The notes beneath the pieces were generated by a model, which was not told where the DNA came from, did not search any database, and saw only the letters and a program-made list of their open reading frames with translations. From Pseudomonas fildesensis (lineage in GTDB: Bacteria > Pseudomonadota > Gammaproteobacteria > Pseudomonadales > Pseudomonadaceae), in the NCBI RefSeq assembly GCF_001050345.1, contig NZ_LFMW01000014.1:1-49222 (forward strand): 49,222 nt of DNA, written 5' to 3'. Of this stretch, positions 49,066-49,222 are shown in pieces. The translations under genes and the position numbers were made by a program. How positions within the stretch are numbered: position 1 is the first letter of the stretch; each line of letters begins with the position of its first letter.

Positions 49066-49222
49066 TATCGGGAGCAAGCCCCCTCCCACAGGGGCAATCC
49101 TGTTCAGTTAAGAAATAGAAAGCGCAAAAAGTAACCTGTGGCGAGGGAGCTTGCTCCCGTTGGACTGCGTAGCAGTCCCCTCTTTGGGGCCGCTGCGCAG
49201 CCCAACGCGGAGCAAGCCCGCT
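49066..49222. repeat. REP cluster at the window end
   Basis: CGGGAGCAAGCCCCCTCCCA (from 49069) and its inverse GAGGGAGCTTGCTCCC (49143-49158) are a REP pair in opposite orientation. GGACTGC-GTA-GCAGTCC (49162-49178) and the GC-rich hairpin GGGCCGCTGCGCAGCCC follow. These are typical Pseudomonas fluorescens-group REP/BIME units; the cluster runs off the window. Confidence 0.85.

Overview
The window comes from a Pseudomonas chromosome, most likely of the fluorescens group. The host genes (transaldolase tal, dusA, a multicopper oxidase, small Pseudomonas-type hypothetical proteins), the REP palindromes of the GGGAGCAAGC and CACGCTCCGCGTG types, and the high-GC codon use all point that way. No tRNA, rRNA or CRISPR array was seen.

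Layout. 1-2348 is host DNA: the end of an IS3-type insertion sequence, tal, a REP pair and dusA. 2349-43196 is a complete-looking prophage of about 40.8 kb inserted in the 5' end of dusA. Its boundaries are visible directly as a 24-bp identical core at 2349-2372 and 43173-43196. The phage supplies a new start, a new N-terminus and a -10 box for dusA, while the original first 21 codons are stranded beyond the far end. 43197-49222 is host DNA again, with a multicopper oxidase, a 0.54-kb cassette bounded by inverted repeats, small Pseudomonas proteins, a two-gene locus (helical protein plus a putative caspase-fold H/C protein) next to an HTH regulator, and a REP cluster.

Prophage. Next to attL lie the integrase, a ParB/Srx-like protein and a convergent D12 adenine methyltransferase, both AT-rich cargo. 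A leftward early operon (10475 down to 6252) carries small proteins, a KilA-C-like protein, two PrtN-type proteins, an HD phosphohydrolase and the remnant of a C5 cytosine methyltransferase. It starts at a near-consensus promoter overlapped by operator-like dyads. The S24-type CI repressor and a Cro-like protein face each other across a similar dyad. The rightward arm encodes a CII-family regulator, a zinc-finger protein, a VirE-type primase-helicase and a late-regulator-like protein. It then crosses a repeat-rich 0.5-kb gap into holin, terminase (GpA type), a lambda/HK-type head module and a full contractile tail (V, W, J, I, fibre, sheath, tube, E/E', tape measure, U, X, D). The lysis genes follow (GH19 endolysin, Rz/Rz1), then a second D12 methyltransferase behind a perfect LexA-type box. 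The right tip holds a Septu-like ATPase + HNH pair. The phage is thus a temperate myovirus-type mosaic: lambda-like head, P2-like tail.

Cargo that does not belong to the phage core sits at six places: 3779-6145, 18926-19366, 36297-36815, 39217-40011, 40332-42234 and 42829-43041. The most promising candidates for something undescribed are the ParB-like/methyltransferase pair, the antisense gene at 18926-19366, the inverted-repeat cassette at 45449-45984 and the helical-protein/caspase-like pair at 47025-48440. These are inferences from sequence alone.
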